Assembly (NCBI RefSeq): GCF_958979055.1
Contig: NC_084891.1
Location: 28,950,001-29,014,000, forward strand
DNA from: Alnus glutinosa
Taxonomy: Eukaryota; Streptophyta; Magnoliopsida; Fagales; Betulaceae
DNA length: 64,000 nucleotides
Reading direction: 5' to 3'
This document shows positions 38,675 through 51,737 of this stretch, piece after piece. The position numbers and the translations under genes are program-made. Each line of letters begins with the position of its first letter. Within the stretch, counting starts at the first letter, position 1. The notes below the pieces were generated by a model, which worked only from the letters and a program-made list of their open reading frames with translations, was not told the origin of the DNA and searched no databases.

Positions 38675-39943
38675 ATGGCCGTTGATTGGACACAACTCCC
38701 GCGAGAACTCCTGCAATCAATCTCCAAGAAACTTACCCTTTACAGTGATTACGTCCGATTTCGAGCCGTTTGTCCCTAGTCGCGCTCTTCAGTCCAAAGG
38801 TTCCCACGACACCTTCCCCCTTAATTCCCATGGCTCATGCTTCCCCTCTCCAAATCCCAACTACAATCCCACCGCTCCTTCTACGACGTCTCCACCAACA
38901 AGACCCACCATCTCGAGCTCCCAGAAGCTTGTCACTCTCAAGTTCGCGTTGATTCCTCAAACGGCTGGCTCGTCATCATCGACAGCTCCTTAGCCATCCT
39001 ACTCCTTAACCCTCTCACCTTGGCCAAGTTCAATCTCCCTCCGCTCTCCTCCTTCCCCAACGTTGTGAGCCTCGACTTCTCCAAAGTCGGTAAGGAGTAC
39101 GAGTACACCATCCGAGAGGCGTCCGGAAAGATCTATCGGCTTAATTTGGAGGAAATGCGCGACTTTTTTATCAAGAAAATCGTTTTATCGCCGTGTTCAG
39201 TAGACAAAGACAACTTCATCGCAGTGGCGATTGTCAATGAGACCGGCGAGTTGGCATACTGTAAGAACGGCCATCAATATTGGACTTCTATGGGCGATGT
39301 GGGACTTGCCTGCTGCGACGTTACATATTACAAGGAGAAATTCTATGCTGTGGATGCGGCCGGATCAGTCATGGTGTGCGACGTAAGCGACGAATCACCT
39401 AGTGTTTCGGTAATTAGGATGCGTTTCTCGTCGACAATAGGTTACGTTTGCCACAAGGTATATTTGGTGAATTCAGGGAACGAGTTGTTAGCGGTTGTAC
39501 ACCAACTGGATCATCAACTCCCACAGCAGGGTCCTTTTATGTTTTACTTGAGAACCGTGTATTTTGTGGTATACAGAATGAATTGGAGTAGGCAGCGGTG
39601 GAGCAGCGTCGAAGACTTGGGTGACCGCGTGTTGTTTGTGAGGGAAAGTTCATCTGTGTCGTTGTCTGCTGCTGATGTTCAACGATGCTCAAGGATGTCA
39701 CCGAATGAATGTTTCAAGAATTGTATCTATTTTACTGATGATAGCCGTGTTAGCAGCTATGATGGGGACTTTGGTTCTGATAGACCTTCCTGCTATGATA
39801 TGCTCCATAGGGACGATGATGGTGCTTTTAATTGGGACAGAGGCATCTACACGTTAACGGGTGGAAGGATTATCTCTTTGCCATGTCGTACGCGAGATCC
39901 GCATGCACTTTGGTTTACACCGACTCCATGCTCAAAAAGTTGA
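38675..39943 (+). pseudogene. F-box/DUF295 (SKIP23-like) gene with two in-frame stops
   Basis: From the ATG at 38675 one frame runs to the TGA at 39941-39943, with an F-box start (MAVDWTQLPRELLQSISKKL, 20 residues, then YVRFRAVCP) and a full DUF295 domain (SFYDVSTNKTHHLELPEA, NGWLVIIDSSLAILLLNPLT, FYAVDAAGSVMVCDV, VYRMNWSRQRWSSVEDLGDR, GIYTLTGGRIISLP, WFTPTPC). Two stops break it: TAG at 38777-38779, where the family has Ser-Trp-Arg after VCP, and TAA at 38822-38824, probably from a Gln codon. The frame is not shifted. The 368 codons from the ATG at 38837 are intact and could still give a DUF295 protein without an F-box. F-box/DUF295 proteins normally recruit targets to SCF ubiquitin ligases. 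Sequencing error at both stops is possible but less likely than recent loss. Confidence 0.8.
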
Positions 39944-40784
39944 ATCTAGTCGCCGACAAAGACGTTTGGGTTTACAGCTGCATGCATTGACGTCTCATTT
40001 TGATAATTAGTATGTTAAGTTTATGTTATGTTGTTAAGTTTATGTTAAGTTTGTTGTTTCTACAAGACGTTTTATTTGAAAGTTTATGTAAGTGAATGAA
40101 TGCCTGCACTAATTATATATCTAGTAATATTACGTTTAAGGCATTACTGCATCAATCTTGAGGCTGATTTTCGAGGGCGTTGTCGTCTGTTTTTAGTCTA
40201 ATAGCTTGTGTTCTCGGCGTCCTATGCAACTATGGCGCGCGAATAGCTATAAGAGATTGATCTGATTAACATAATCAATTGTTTTTGTTTGTTTGTTTGT
40301 ATGTTCCATCTGCAGGTTTGAGGTTTAAAATATTTTAAAGCCATTGCGATTTTATATAAAAAATAACAATTTTAAAACCTAGTTTATAATCGCACCTAGC
40401 CCTTGATAAAATTATGTATTTGGATAATATTACAATAAAAATGCGGTTTTTCGTAGCAAATAACTTGAGTATGACTATGAAAATAATTGTTTCCAAATGG
40501 TAGCTCAATCGATTAGGGAACCACTCTTCATGAAAATGAGACCCTAATTCGAATAATTATTCCCCTCTTATGTGGACATGTCAAAAAAATAAAAAAAATA
40601 AACTATGAAAATAACTAATATTATTGTTTCCTATATGCCATTCCCGGCATAAAAGAAAAAATCTTATACATATGGAAATCATGTCAGTTAATGATAGGTA
40701 TGAATCTTATACATATGGAAATCATGTGGGTAGATAGTACTACATGCCGGTCAATATGTTGATGAGACGTGTTACATGCACATC
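39944..40784. other. Downstream of the F-box gene, no gene seen
   Basis: Probably 3' UTR to about 40130 with repeated TTAAGTTTATGTTA text. A tRNA-like patch at 40500-40580 is listed separately. A direct repeat of ATCTTATACATATGGAAATC occurs at about 40661 and 40702. Confidence 0.4.
40500..40580 (+). mobile_element. Possible tRNA-derived SINE head
   Basis: GGTAGCTCAATCGATTAGGG resembles a tRNA A box and GACCCTAATTCGAATAATT a degraded B box at near-tRNA spacing. It does not fold as a good tRNA and has no clear tail. Confidence 0.35.
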
Positions 40785-40925
40785 ACTTGTATATCTTTTG
40801 TACATTATTTTTTAAAATCAACCATTAAATTTGTAAGATCCACATGTGAATTCTTGTGGGTTTTACAAATCTAATGACTGATTTAGAAAAATAGTGTACA
40901 AAAGATAAATAAGTAATGTGCAAAA
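40785..40925. mobile_element. Foldback MITE, copy 1
   Basis: Arms of about 62 bp: the left arm contains ATCTTTTGTACATTATTTTT and AATCAACCATTAAATTTGTA; the right arm is its inverted match. Almost no loop. The same family occurs at 63113-63300. Confidence 0.75.
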
Positions 40926-41004
40926 ATCAGTTCTCTATGTTGATATTGATAGGCATAAAAATAGAGCATAAGGATGTGACAGGCGTGTAATGCTGCAAGT
41001 TATA

Positions 41005-41348
41005 AGAGCACTGTCGATTTTTCTTGAATTTAAAGATAAAAATTACTTTCTAATTTTTTTTTTATCTAAATAAACTTCATCATAGTTATTTTATCTTTTT
41101 TATATTATTAAAATATTATTTTTTTACAAAATTCTTCACAATTTTTTACAAAAACAACACAATTTCTAATGAAAAGCAAAAGGAAGAGAGAAAAGAAAGT
41201 GGTTAGATGTTAAAATGTTGTATAAAGAAGCTAATTTGATAGCACTTTAGCTGCAAGAAAGTTATTACAATTGACTTTTTGAGATTTTTCATTTTTTTCA
41301 TTGTTTCTATATTTAAAAATAGACAATTATAAAAAAGCTGCTGGTGCT
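41005..41348. mobile_element. MITE related to the GAGCACTAGC family
   Basis: Left end GAGCACTGTCGA; right end reads TAAGCACCAGCAGC on the minus strand. AT-rich interior without coding potential. More decayed than the copy at 26619-27010. Confidence 0.5.
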
Positions 41349-44300
41349 TAGATGGCCGGGTACATAAATGCAATGTCAGAGTCATTATTTTCGATTTACA
41401 GCTCTATTTGCATTGCACCCGGACTTTCCTCATTCTTTCTACAACGCATTACGCATGAAAAAAATACGCCATTTCAAATATGTTGCCGAAACGGTGTAAG
41501 AAACGGATTAGGCTCTTTCAAATTTTTTAAACATTTGAAATTTTTTCAAATTGTTAATTTTAGTCATGTTTTATATTTAACAGTTTACAATATACTAACT
41601 CTTCACATAAAATTGATATCATTTTTTGTTGATATATATATATAATATTTATTTCATGTGAACAGTTGGCACATTATGAACCGTTAGATATAAAGTATAA
41701 CAAAAATTTAACAATTTGAAAATCTTAAATATTTAAAAAATTTGAGAGAATCATGATCCGTAAAAAATTGAAATGACAAAAGTTGAAACTCATTATCGTT
41801 TGTTTTCAACGCTGTCTCATTTATTTATAACTTACGACAAAAGTTGTTTGTTATATGTAAATGACTCTCTTCATATTTTTATTTCTCCAAAATTAAAAAT
41901 AAAATAAAATATCAATGTTCTTTTAAATTATTATCAAACAATTTTTCTTCACCTTTTTTTTAAAATAAAAAGAAAAAAATCAAATGCATGGCATTACACA
42001 TTTATGTCACATTAATCATGTTTTAAGGTATATGTGATTGAGAAATGTGAGATGCTTAATTACCTCATAATCTCATATCTGAATGCTGAGATGCGGCGGA
42101 GAACGGCGAGTACAACAAACTTACAGAATAATTGATGCATTAATTTAGCGTTAGACCGCATTTTCTTGTACATTTAATTCATTTTTGCAAGTAACACAAA
42201 AATTGGTTTTGGTTAATTAGTTAAAATTTGGTAAGATCGTTTTTTTCTGGCTCTGGTCGATGCATTTTCTTTACTTATGTTTGTCGCACTTTAAAATATA
42301 TTTTGCTGTAATTGTATGTCACGTGTTACGCCATTGTTGGAGATTTTCCTGTGCAAATATTTCCTATACTCTACAACTCGATATTATCGTGTGTGTCATA
42401 TCATGTGTATTGTTTCATGCCAAGAATCACGAAGACGATTAGTCGCGTACGTGCAGGGGCAGAGTTACTACAAAGCTCGGGGCTGCCCCCAAGCTTTAAG
42501 GGTTTTTTTTTGAAAATAAATTAAATTTATCCTTTTTTTTTTTTTAGTTTTGTCTCCTCAATTTTTTTTTCTTTTAATTTTTTCTTTTTCAATGTGATGT
42601 TATGCAACTATTTTCAATGTGATTGGGGATCGGATTCACATGTCCAACAATTAATTAATAAAAGATCTTCAAACAACCAGTGATCTCTTGGTCTCGAAAT
42701 GAGCTCTACCTAATTTAGTCTCTCCTAAAAGGAGTTTTGAGTTGGTGGTTAACCTTTGAACCAACCCTAACAATAATTACAAATAAATAATATATCCCTA
42801 AAAATGGGCGGAGCATACACGTAGGTATGCATCCAAGCTAGCTTGTGTACGTGGCATTAAAGCTCAATATATGGTAAATCAACGACGCCGAGAATTCTGT
42901 CTGGCTTGCGTTCCACCAACCTAATTAAACTGGTCAAGTAGCCCATTCAGCCCGACAGCCACTCATGCTCTAGCTATTACATGAGTTTATTCGTTAGATT
43001 ATAAGTGCACGTGCAAGGCACGAGCAAGGTGGATTAATTGCATTTTTTAAGAAGTTGGACAAAAGTTTAGTTGGATAATTTATTTCTTAATTCAGTCTAT
43101 TTTTAACGGAATATATGATTCTCAAATATATTTTTTAAAATATAAGTAAGAATTACATGCATGCATTTTACGGTTATATTAATTCAATAAACTAAATTGA
43201 GATAAACTGTTCTAACCCAATTTAAAAGAAAATTTTATTTTTTTTTAAGTTTAAGAAAGTTGAGCTACGTACTGAAACGATTTTCTTTTCTCTTTTTAAT
43301 CGGGTCAGTTTTTTTCTTTTTTTTTTAAAAAAAAATGTTTATTGGCGGTTGATTCGGGCGATCGATGAGCTGTATCAAAGTTAGTTTTGGTTGCACAAAG
43401 CATTACCAATCCTGGATTAGAAATGAAAAAGGACAGTATTTGAGTGAGAGATTTTTTTTATTTTATATTTTTCTATCGAATATGGGAGAGGGGGAAAAGG
43501 GGAGAGTGAGAGGTCCATTTGGATGTCATGTGATGTGAGTAATGTTGAATTTAATGGATGAGTAATATTAAAGGAAATCAAATATATATATATATAGGCG
43601 CCCACCTGGAAAGTGGAAAGTGCAAACCCATCGAAAGGGCAAAGCATAATTAAGCTAGCTAGCGATGCATCATGAATGTGCAAAGTAAAGCACCTTCAAT
43701 TGTTGTTGAAGTTTAATGATTGCGAAGTTTCCATGGTAATAATTCAAGCGCCATAAATGCATATCGGTCGTACCATTTATCGCGGGTGGGCTTACTTGGT
43801 CCCTCATTTACTCCTGCAGTTAGGTCGCGTCTGTACTCTGTAGTAGTAGGGATTCTCTTCATTTGAAGCGAAATGAAGAGAACAATTTATGATCTATATT
43901 TTTTCTTATTACAAAGGGGAGAGGTACCACCTCTCCCAATTTTGCAACTGGGCTTTGCCTAGTGGGTACAAAAAAAACTCATCAACCGTATACACTCCTC
44001 ATTCAGAATATGATCATCAAGCAATGCTTTGTCAGGTTGAAGAATCGATTGCATATTTTGAACAAAATGCCTAGCTCGGTACTTACTGCAACGTCAACTT
44101 GGTATTGTAGTAGCATGCTGCACACAATCCGAATAATGCATTCTTCAGGCTCTCTTTAACAGAGGAACCAAAGATGAGTGAGCTGCCAATGACTGGTAAC
44201 AATGATGAGGCAAGCCCGTCATATGCAAGAGAATATATACGACATGTCCAATGAAAGAACGGATAAGAACTATATGAGACGCTTTTACAAGTATCCCATT

Positions 44301-45298
44301 GGCAAGTTATGAATCTCTTCCAATTTCAAGTCTCACATGCATTTTACTATTTTTTTTTTTTTTTTTTATGTTATTTATTATTGCTGTATTTGCTGTATTT
44401 GACAAAGTCACAAGCATCCAGTTTCGTTAGAGGGTATTAATAATATTTTGGGCATGCTTTTGTGGTGTACTAATTAATTGTGGGTTTTACCTATAGAATG
44501 TTGACAGTGGTGATAGAATGTATCCCGAATATTTTGTTACGTATACATGTTATTGTAGAATCATTCAGGAAGTTTCCATTGGAAATATGAGTTGCCCCAA
44601 AATATGTCAACATCGGTACATGAGGTCAACCCTGTGCATTTACATGCTCAGACTATTTTGTAGGATGGCTACGTAAACTATTTTGTTTTCAATAGCGTTC
44701 ATGAACTGTAATTTTGGATGCATGCAGCTGCTGGCGGCCGGCTGCCAATCTATTTTCAGATGTTATTTTTATTGTTTTTTTAAATAAATATTTGTGTAAC
44801 TGCCTTTTTCGGTCCAACTATTTTGGTGAAAAAAAAAAAAAAAATCAATATGTCACCACCGAATGGACGGTGGCCATCCAAATTAAACAAGGCTAGCTAC
44901 TAACATGATTTTTGGTATAAGCTAAATAAGCCAAGTCCTACAAATATTAGAAAAGAAAAGAAAAAAAAATGTAATAAAAGAGTCCCACGAACTAGGTTCT
45001 AGCACGGGTAGTCGGGATTCAGGGAAGTTCAAACGTTGGTTTATTTATTTTTGTGAGACAAATTAAGCGAATAAAGTAATGCCAAACTAAATACAAAAAT
45101 TAATATAAATATACAAGAAAAATATTCAACAAATACCAAGTGGTTGAGGGCGGTACACTGAATTTGTTGGTTCTTTATTTCTTTTAGTATTTTTTTTTTT
45201 CTTTTTTATAAGGTACACCGAATTTGAGGGCAGTACATTATTAGTATTTCCTTTTTTATAAGGTACCTGATCACCACACAAAACTCAAAAATAATATA
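41349..45298. other. Intergenic, about 4 kb, no gene recognised
   Basis: AT-rich with many T- and A-runs. A decayed CAGGGGC-type MITE starts near 42455 (CAGGGGCAGAGTTAC). A short perfect hairpin, TTCTCTTCATTT and its complement around 6 bases, lies at 43852-43881. An AT run lies at 43580-43596. Open frames near 42260-42524, 43417-43683 and 43889-44159 match no family I recognise and overlap on several frames. Confidence 0.4.
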
Positions 45299-45306
45299 AT
45301 AATTAT

Positions 45307-45991
45307 TAGGGGTGTGCAAAATCCGAAATTCCTGCCCCGCCCCGCAGCATCTGCCCTGTAGAGGAGCGGGTTTTCAAGTTTTTTTGCGGGTTAGGGTCTT
45401 AATTTGAGAAATTTATGCAGGGCGGGTTGCAGGTTTAGCCTTTTAAAAAATGCGGGTCCCCGCCCCGCCCCGCCTCGCACCGTACAAAGAAGAAAAAAAG
45501 AAATAAAAATCATGTTTTTTAAAATTTTATCTATAATTAATAGGGTTTTTAGTTTAGTTTACAAGGCTAATTCCATGGAAAATGTTCTTGTATGGAAATA
45601 GGAACAATTAAAAGATATGTGTCAACATGTTGAAGGACTAAATTTAAGGAGCTTTGAAATTATAATTTTTTTCTTTAATGAAACAAAGTTGATTTCCTAA
45701 AAATTTGACTTTGCATTCATAAGATTCTGTGAAAAATTAATATGAATTTATTTTTATTAAAAAAAATCATTATTTTTTCGAATTTTTAGTTTTTACAAAA
45801 TAAAAATCAAAATTACATAAATGCCACTCAAAATACTCGCCCCGCCCCGCGCGAACCCGCACTGCAGTGATTCGTCCCGCACTGTTTGTCTTTATCAAGT
45901 GCGGTTTGCGGGTTGAAAATTTTCAACCCGCAAAAGTGCGGGACGGGGTAAAAAAGGTAAAAACCCGCACCGCCCACCATGCACGCCCCTA
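45307..45991 (+). mobile_element. GC-ended hAT MITE, copy B (685 bp)
   Basis: Same ends as copy A (TAGGGGTGTGCAAAA and GCACGCCCCTA) and the same orientation. A perfect 8-bp duplication ATAATTAT flanks it (45299-45306 and 45992-45999). Much of the AT-rich middle seen in copies A and C is missing. Confidence 0.9.
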
Positions 45992-46241
45992 ATAATTATA
46001 ATAAACCACTGTAACGAATGCAATTACTGAAAAAAAAAATATATATTGTTCAAAGGTCGATGGCATTTCATTGATTTCCGTATTTTGCTACACACATGCT
46101 CTTTGATTTACGTGCTACATACATTCAACAAAATTAAAAAAAAAATACTTCAATCATTGTTTCGCATTAATTTCCATAATCCCTATCATTTTCCATCATA
46201 TTTTCTCGGGAAACAAATTCTCATACAAATATTTCAAATTT

Positions 46242-46925
46242 TTGCCAATGGTAGCTTGTGATCAAATCTTGTTGGCAATGAATAAAGCGTTTCACGAGAA
46301 TATAATTTCAAATGCTCTTGTTATATCTTCAAATATCAACCGGATAGTCAAGCATCGTCATTTTGCTTGGACCAATAGGCTTGTGCCAAAGATTGCAGTA
46401 TGGGAAAGACCATCTCCACTTTACTATAAAATTAATTATGATGCAACAATTCATCAGGATTTTTCTGCTCAAGTTGCTGTTTGTAAGGATTCTCGAGGAA
46501 CCATTATTGGTTGTTTTACTATTATCAGCCATTCATGTTCTTCAGTTTTTTGGCGAAGCTACAGCAGCTTCTTTAGCTTGTCGTTTGGCTTTATCTTTGA
46601 AGCTTCAGCATTTCATCTTTGAAAATGTGACTCTCTTGTTGTCATGCTATATCTCTTTAGAATTCTAATCTCACACAAGACCGGAGAATTTCCTCTGTTA
46701 TATCCCATATTTTCTCTGATACGCTAGCAACAACTAGCTAGTCAGCTAGTCGCGTTAATCGAAATACAAACTTCTGTGCTCATATGTAGCAAACTGAGCC
46801 GCAACTAGGTTCACATCTAGCTGCATTCTCAATTATTCCTATTGCTTTGGATCCTTTCTTACCTGTTTTGGAAATGAATCACTTTCTTCCTTTTTAGTGC
46901 CTTGCTTGTGTGGTTTTTTGTTGTA

Positions 46926-46963
<38 letters not shown>

Positions 46964-46970
46964 CTATGAC
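46242..46970 (+). pseudogene. LINE tail with RNase H remnant
   Basis: Fragments in order: a linker region with VKHRHFAWTNRL, the RNase H start YYKINYDATIHQDFSAQVAV (20 residues) with catalytic Asp kept, SRGTIIGCF, then a frameshift to GEATAASLACRLALSLKLQH, and further decayed text to about 46915, ending in T- and A-runs. No reverse transcriptase. 5'-truncated copy. Confidence 0.75.
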
Positions 46971-47816
46971 CTAAACATGAATTTTGAATTTTATACATTT
47001 TATTTTGCATTTCCAAACATATTTTTAAGATATTATTATAAATTTTCTAAACAATCTTAACATATTTTTCAAGCTCTTTTTTCTTCGGTCTTCATACTTT
47101 TAAATATAGTAGAATATAATAAAAAAAAAAAAAAAAATTTGAACAACCAAACAAATACTAAAGAGTACTAATTTTATAGTAAAAAATATATTTATAAACG
47201 TAATTTTTATCTCATTTTAATTAGATATAGACTATATGAAAAATTTAGAGCATATGTTAGAGATGCTCCTAGAAAGAAGTAAATTCTTCGAATATAAACG
47301 ACAATATATACAAAAATTAATGGGGACAAAAGAAATAGTTAAGAGGATCCAGATCCTGAGCGAGGGAGGATCAAATCAGTGATCCACCTACCCTTTTTAA
47401 TCTCTTTTACGTCAAAATATTTTACAACTTGCTTGACCAAGCACATGACTTGTCCATCTCTCACCCACTACGACAATGATGCCACCACTCTACAGTCTCT
47501 ACTTACTAGATGGCCGTCCACAACTGATGCGATGCCATGAGTTGTTAAAAAATTGTTCACACCGAAAAAGTTGAAAACGTATATATATATATATATATAC
47601 ATACACATGCATCATTGCATTGTATATCGAAGTCAGCATTCTACTTCTGTACAAGCATGGCTACCGGCTACGTGAAGCGAAAAAAGTAACTATATTTAAT
47701 TCAATAAATTTCAACAAGTATTTTATATATACGTCTGTTCTGTAGACATAAAATCCTATAAATCCAAAAATACCCTTTTAGTTCCTCTCTTTTTACAATG
47801 TAACCGTCCAAAGAAC
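46971..47816. other. Intergenic downstream of the DUF7796-like gene
   Basis: AT-rich with A-runs at 46945-46964 and 47120-47137 and an AT run at 47580-47599. The neighbouring minus-strand gene's 3' UTR probably lies in 47600-47816. Confidence 0.4.
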
Positions 47817-50238
47817 TCAAGCCCCTAACCCAAGCCTGCAAATCTCCTCCGGCGGCGGAGACTCCCATTTCCCAGTCATCCTCCTCTTCATTCCATTGAA
47901 ATCATCTACACACTGCTGAAGCTTCAGGTTCTTAATTCGCTTTCTCGCCCTGGCGGATTTCTCCCCAGCGATTCGGTCAAAGATTCTCTCCCACCCACTC
48001 TCCCAATCCCCGTGAGCATCACATAACCGAAGCGTCCCGTTCCCCCAATCCGTCCAGCTCCACCCTCGGTCCAGGTACGACATCACGCTCGCCACGCAAG
48101 AACCTTCACACGCCGGCGTACAAGGCCTGCACTTGGCACCGCTCAGTGGGCCCGGGCTCGAAAGCGCAGCCACCGGAACACCATAACGTGTCGGCGGGAA
48201 AGAGTACCTATTACAACATTAATTAAATTAGAACGAAAATAAATGATGATTTATTGTATATTATATAACATTAATTCTAATTATTGTTTTTTTTTTTTAT
48301 TGTTATTATATTAACATTTGCTTATCCCCTGGCTTGGGATAATGATTTAACGGTACCTGCGGTCCGTGACGACGCAGAAAGGGAGGCGCTTGGTGAGGTA
48401 GGGCACTCCCCGGGTGGTGAGTTGGGCTCTGAACGAGGTCTCCGAGTTGAGATTCTGGAACCCGGCCGAGTCGAGCTGGGGTATTAGGGAGAGCCGCGAG
48501 AGAGCCACCGTGGAGGTGTTGAGGTCGCCGACGCCGAACCGGTCGTTGAGCCCGCCGTAGGTGGATCCAGGCGGAACCAGGTACTTGCCGGGTACGAAGT
48601 TTCTCGGGTGGAGCGGAGCGTTCCAGTAGCCGTCCACCCGGGTCCGTACTATCCAGTCGTACGTGAATTTCTTTCGCTTTTGGTGCGCTTTGATCATGGT
48701 CAGGCAGCCCTCAACGAGCTTGAAGTATTGCAAGAGGCCCTGTAGAAAGCCCTAAGATGTAAATACAGAAACGAAAGAGGGGCTTTTCTGGAACTTACGA
48801 AATCAAAAAATTACGCGTGGAGTATATCGACATTCCCTTCACACGAAGGTCGTGAGTGGTCCATGGAATCAATTATTTTTCAAATTAAGTGTTCTGTGAA
48901 TATGTTTTGCGTTCTAGATTTTTTTGTTAACGTTTTTTTATTTTAAAAAGAGAGAATAAAAAATAAAAAAATAAAAAAAATAAAAAAAAATAAAAGGAAA
49001 AAAGGCTTAGCAAACAAAGCCCAACATATCAATGATTAGTAAGTGCGGTTAAAACAAAATTTGCACAAATTTTACGATTATGCAAATTACGAGTAATGGT
49101 AAAAATTATATTCTTACCCAACCCAATTCACTGAAATTTTTGTTTAAAACAAAGGCAGCCAAGTAAGATGAGGATAGAATGAGATTTTTTTTTTATTTTT
49201 TTTTATTTTTTTTAACATAAGGGCAGCCTAGTAAAATGAGGATTGTAGTTTTTAAAATGAAAAATGTTTATTCCTTCTTTCTTTTTGTCCTTTTTTGTTA
49301 AATCTCTTATTGAATCTAGACTATACGTGCGTTTCATAGATTTAAGATTGAATTTGAAAAAAAAAAAATGACAAATAATGAAACCAAACACATCTCCTTT
49401 AAAATTATTTAAACTTATTCAACTGTGAAAAAGTTGTAATGCGGTCATTAATTAACATTTTTCTTATAAATATTCTGTGTAAGAAATAAATTAAAATAGC
49501 AACACACTATTATAGGCTTTATAGCCGTGAAATTGGTGACCAATTTTTTTTTTCCTGAGCAATGTTGGCGACAGATTAACAAACAATTAGTAGTAATTTG
49601 TTCCGTCTTTGTCAAATCAGATACCTAAACCTAAAAAAAAAAAAAAAATGAAGAAGAGGGAGATGAAAAACCTGGATGCCGTTGGGCGAGTTCGCCGCCG
49701 TGAGGACGCGGAGCTGCGAGTCGGTGACCGGTAAGGGTTTGGGCTCGAAGATTCGAACGGAGGCGAGCCTAGGCGCGCTCTTCATCAGCGAGAATTTGAA
49801 CGCGTTCTTATCGAGCGGGCTGTGCAGGAAAAGATCGGAATTCGGATACTCCTTGAGAATCTTCTCCACTATGGAGGGTCCGGAGAGCTCAAACCGGCGG
49901 GCCCCGCCGACCAGACACACCGCCATTCTCGACCGGTTCAACTCATCCTTCCTCCTTCTCCACCGAGTAACCGCCGAATCGCTCGGCTTCTTCACCACCC
50001 GACTCGGCGTCGCCGGCGGCGAGGCCGAATTGTTGAACGTGATGTTCGAATTGTTGAACGTGATGTTCTCCGGTGCCTGGAAGGTATGGCTGAGAATGAA
50101 AGATCGGAGAGGGGCAAAAGATGACAAAGGATTGCTAGTGTTGGCGGAGAGCGCTACGAACAAGAAGAGAAATAGCGGAGGGATTATCAGGAGAAGCCGC
50201 CGCCAATCAAGATCCGAAACCCTTCGCGAAAATTGCAT
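47817..50238 (-). CDS. Membrane-anchored plant protein of unknown function (DUF7796-like), three exons, about 446 aa
   Basis: Exons on the minus strand: 50238-49672, 48739-48357 and 48207-47817, all GT-AG, total 1341 bases. After [14 protein letters not shown] comes one hydrophobic span (about residues 15-34, [16 protein letters not shown]), then a Ser/Asn-rich stem with N-glycosylation sequons (NIT, NTS), which suggests a type II protein with a lumenal or external body. Conserved body text: [70 protein letters not shown] and a Cys-rich C-terminal part [15 protein letters not shown] with W-rich [19 protein letters not shown]. The NDRFG and TRVDGYW style recalls Golgi glycosyltransferases, but no activity is established. 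An in-frame ATG at 50319 would add 27 residues; I prefer the ATG next to the membrane span. Confidence 0.85.
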
Positions 50239-50319
50239 TGCGATTTTTGAACCGTTCTTTAAAATCTCTTCCTCCTTTTCCTGCACTTCGGTTTTCCCAT
50301 TAGTAAATTCAACTAGCAT

Positions 50320-51737
50320 GTATGTGTCAAAGACAAATCAAAGTCTCAAAGAGCTTTGAATACGAGTTGGTTTCAGGAAGATGGCCCAGCCTTTTGGCGT
50401 GAAGGGATTAATAAGTTGAGGTGGGATATTGGGGTTTCATCAGGGGTGCTTTTGGGAATTAGAATGTTCAATGCTTTATCCTTTTTCAATAAAGTTGATA
50501 GGCACCCACAGATCATACATGATATCGGAGAACCGAGTTTTTAAGACTCCTGGTGCTGTTCAACTGCCCTAGCTGTCTTTGTACGTTCATGTACAGCCAG
50601 CCAGCCAGCGGGCAGCGGGCAGCGGCCCAGCGCAATGTGACGTGCATACGTGAAACTATTAACAATTATCTTTTTCTTTTTCCTTTTTTAAAAAATGCTA
50701 TTAACAATTATCTTTGATCGTTAACCGTTAGTATAACTTAAGCACTAAACAAAAATCTCGTGGTGGCCGGTAGGAATTTAAGGCACATTCTTCCTCTCTT
50801 CTTTTATTCAGAGCCATTCAAATTAAACGGTTCCGTTGTAGTCAAAATTCTAGACGCACATCCTATCCGTGTTATGTTTGGATTTTTTTTTTTTAAAGAA
50901 AAAAAAAATTTTGATGTAATTTTTTAAATTATTATAAGATTTAAGATTATTTACTATCCAAGCCACTTAAATTTGGAATGATAAAAAAGATGATCATTAA
51001 CATTACTCCATCCCAATCATTTCTTCTTCTTCTTCTTCTTTTTTTTTTTTTTTTTTTTTTTTTTCAATTTATGGTTTTTACATCTGAGTTAGGATTAACA
51101 ATTTTTTACACGCCCAATAAACATGACACGAACCCAATATAAAATTAACATATTAGAGTTTTATATAATTAGGATGGAATCGATTTGAGTTTACCCGAAT
51201 TAACATTTTTAATAAACGAGACAATTCCTAATAAAATAATTTTTTTTTAATCTAATTTTTTTATCATAATTTGGATTCATCATTCCAACAAAAAGAAATA
51301 AGTGCGGGATTTGTAAAGGATTGGATAAATAAAAAAAGAAAAAAAAAAAACAAGTAGTCGCTAAAGATTGCAGGATTGAGAAAAATAGAAACAATAAATG
51401 AAGTACGTTGGGAAATAGGGTAATATTTTCATTAATGTTAAGAATCATATTTGTATTTCAGTATTATCTTACATTGCTAATGTGACAGTGTTGATTAATT
51501 ATTAATTTTATTAAATTTTTATTTTACTTTTTTACCGAGTGATGCTATAAAAATTTGGCTTAAGTGTGGTTAAAAAAATTACATAAGATTTTATGTAGTT
51601 TTTTTGTCGCTTTTTTCAAAAACTACCGAGATCTTCTGTATTTTTTTTTACCTCACCTAACCTAAATCCATGCTAGAAACTGAACTTTTTTCTTACCACT
51701 ATCCCATCCTTTTCTTTCTTTCTTTCTTCTTCTTCTT
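50320..51737. other. Upstream of the DUF7796-like gene, no other gene
   Basis: Likely promoter and 5' UTR near 50240-50600. A short CAGCCAGC/GGGCAGC repeat lies at 50596-50630. T-runs at 51031-51064 and mixed CTT tracts dominate the rest. Confidence 0.4.

Noticed and set aside
40500..40580. Functional tRNA gene
   Set aside because: A- and B-box-like words are present but arms do not pair as a cloverleaf; at most a SINE remnant.
43852..43881. Perfect 12-bp hairpin as a terminator or miRNA
   Set aside because: Too short for a plant miRNA precursor, and rho-independent terminators are not expected in nuclear DNA.
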